45,541 bases of DNA. It comes from Bacteroidetes bacterium ADurb.Bin008 (GTDB taxonomy: Bacteria; Bacteroidota; Bacteroidia; Bacteroidales; Tenuifilaceae). Below are positions 45,354-45,541 of this stretch, piece by piece. The stretch is taken from positions 1 through 45,541 of the forward strand of contig MWFE01000051.1 of NCBI GenBank assembly GCA_002071445.1, given 5' to 3'. The translations under genes and the position numbers were made by a program. Numbering within the stretch: position 1 is the stretch's first letter; each line of letters starts with the position of its first letter. The notes under the pieces are model-generated. The model did no database searches. It saw nothing but the letters and a program-made list of their open reading frames with translations, and was not told where the DNA came from.

Positions 45354-45521
45354 GCCATTAATTACGGCGGTAAAGATAAAAAAAGAATAGAATGAAAATT
45401 TACAATATCAAATAAATCAGCTAAGTATTATTAACAATTTTTACCTATGCCCATGTTATTTTCGTGGTGTTTCAGCCCCCTAAATCATCGGACATAAGTA
45501 TAGATAAAAATCTGTACTTTT

Positions 45522-45541
45522 ATGCTGATGAAAAAACGAAG
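45522..45541 (+). CDS. Start of a rightward gene cut by the window edge
   Basis: ATG at 45522 (or 45528, second Met) begins a frame reading MLMKKR before the window ends. A TACTTTTA near-consensus element overlaps the start region. It is divergent from the M23 gene; alaS is often found next to this M23 gene in Bacteroidota, but six codons are too few to identify it. Confidence 0.35.

Overview
The window reads as a chromosomal segment of a Bacteroidota bacterium, most likely Bacteroidales/Marinilabiliales-like. The evidence is the type IX secretion genes porU and porV, a MurF-alanine racemase fusion, several perfect Bacteroidota-type -7 promoter elements (TAnnTTTG) placed just ahead of genes, few Shine-Dalgarno sequences, and a long-form urocanase. 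I cannot fix the genus from sequence alone.

Region 1 (1-15,330) is the most interesting part. It holds a selenocysteine (Sec) decoding module next to a Sec-containing formate dehydrogenase. In order: a receiver-only response regulator with a large insertion, a Cache-domain sensor histidine kinase, a receiver-histidine kinase hybrid, a tRNA-Sec (anticodon TCA) behind a recognisable promoter, selA, selB, an AT-rich leader of about 500 bp with dyad symmetries, and fdhA. The fdhA frame is interrupted by a TGA at 9295-9297 that is best read as Sec: the context matches the FDH active site, and a SECIS-like hairpin starts 11 nt after the TGA. Then come a NuoE-NuoF fusion (diaphorase half), an OFA-family transporter, a strong terminator and a MobB-MobA fusion for the molybdenum cofactor. 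Together they would form an NAD-linked Sec/Mo formate dehydrogenase with its own cofactor, Sec-decoding and transport functions. Formate-tetrahydrofolate ligase (28,691-30,358) is the natural one-carbon partner. selD is not in the window.

Region 2 (15,466-19,098) has a DcaP-like outer-membrane porin, a SAM methyltransferase, ispE and a polyphosphate-type glucokinase. Region 3 (19,140-21,150) is an AT-rich accessory patch: an HNH endonuclease with a possible PUA/EVE-like N-terminal domain, then a cluster of short palindromes around a REP-associated tyrosine transposase (RAYT), including an internally deleted copy that keeps only the two ends of the element.

Region 4 (21,234-45,541) is mostly housekeeping: a charged hypothetical protein, tdk, murF-alr, a Crp/Fnr regulator, nadE (glutaminase nucleophile cysteine missing), a PorT-like barrel, fhs, porU-porV-ispF, hutU with a small lipoprotein, a lemA-TPM-TPM operon, and a tight leftward operon of M23 peptidase, CapA-like protein, MerR regulator, Nif3-like protein and zinc-ribbon coiled-coil protein. 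The first codons of a rightward gene lie at the right edge.
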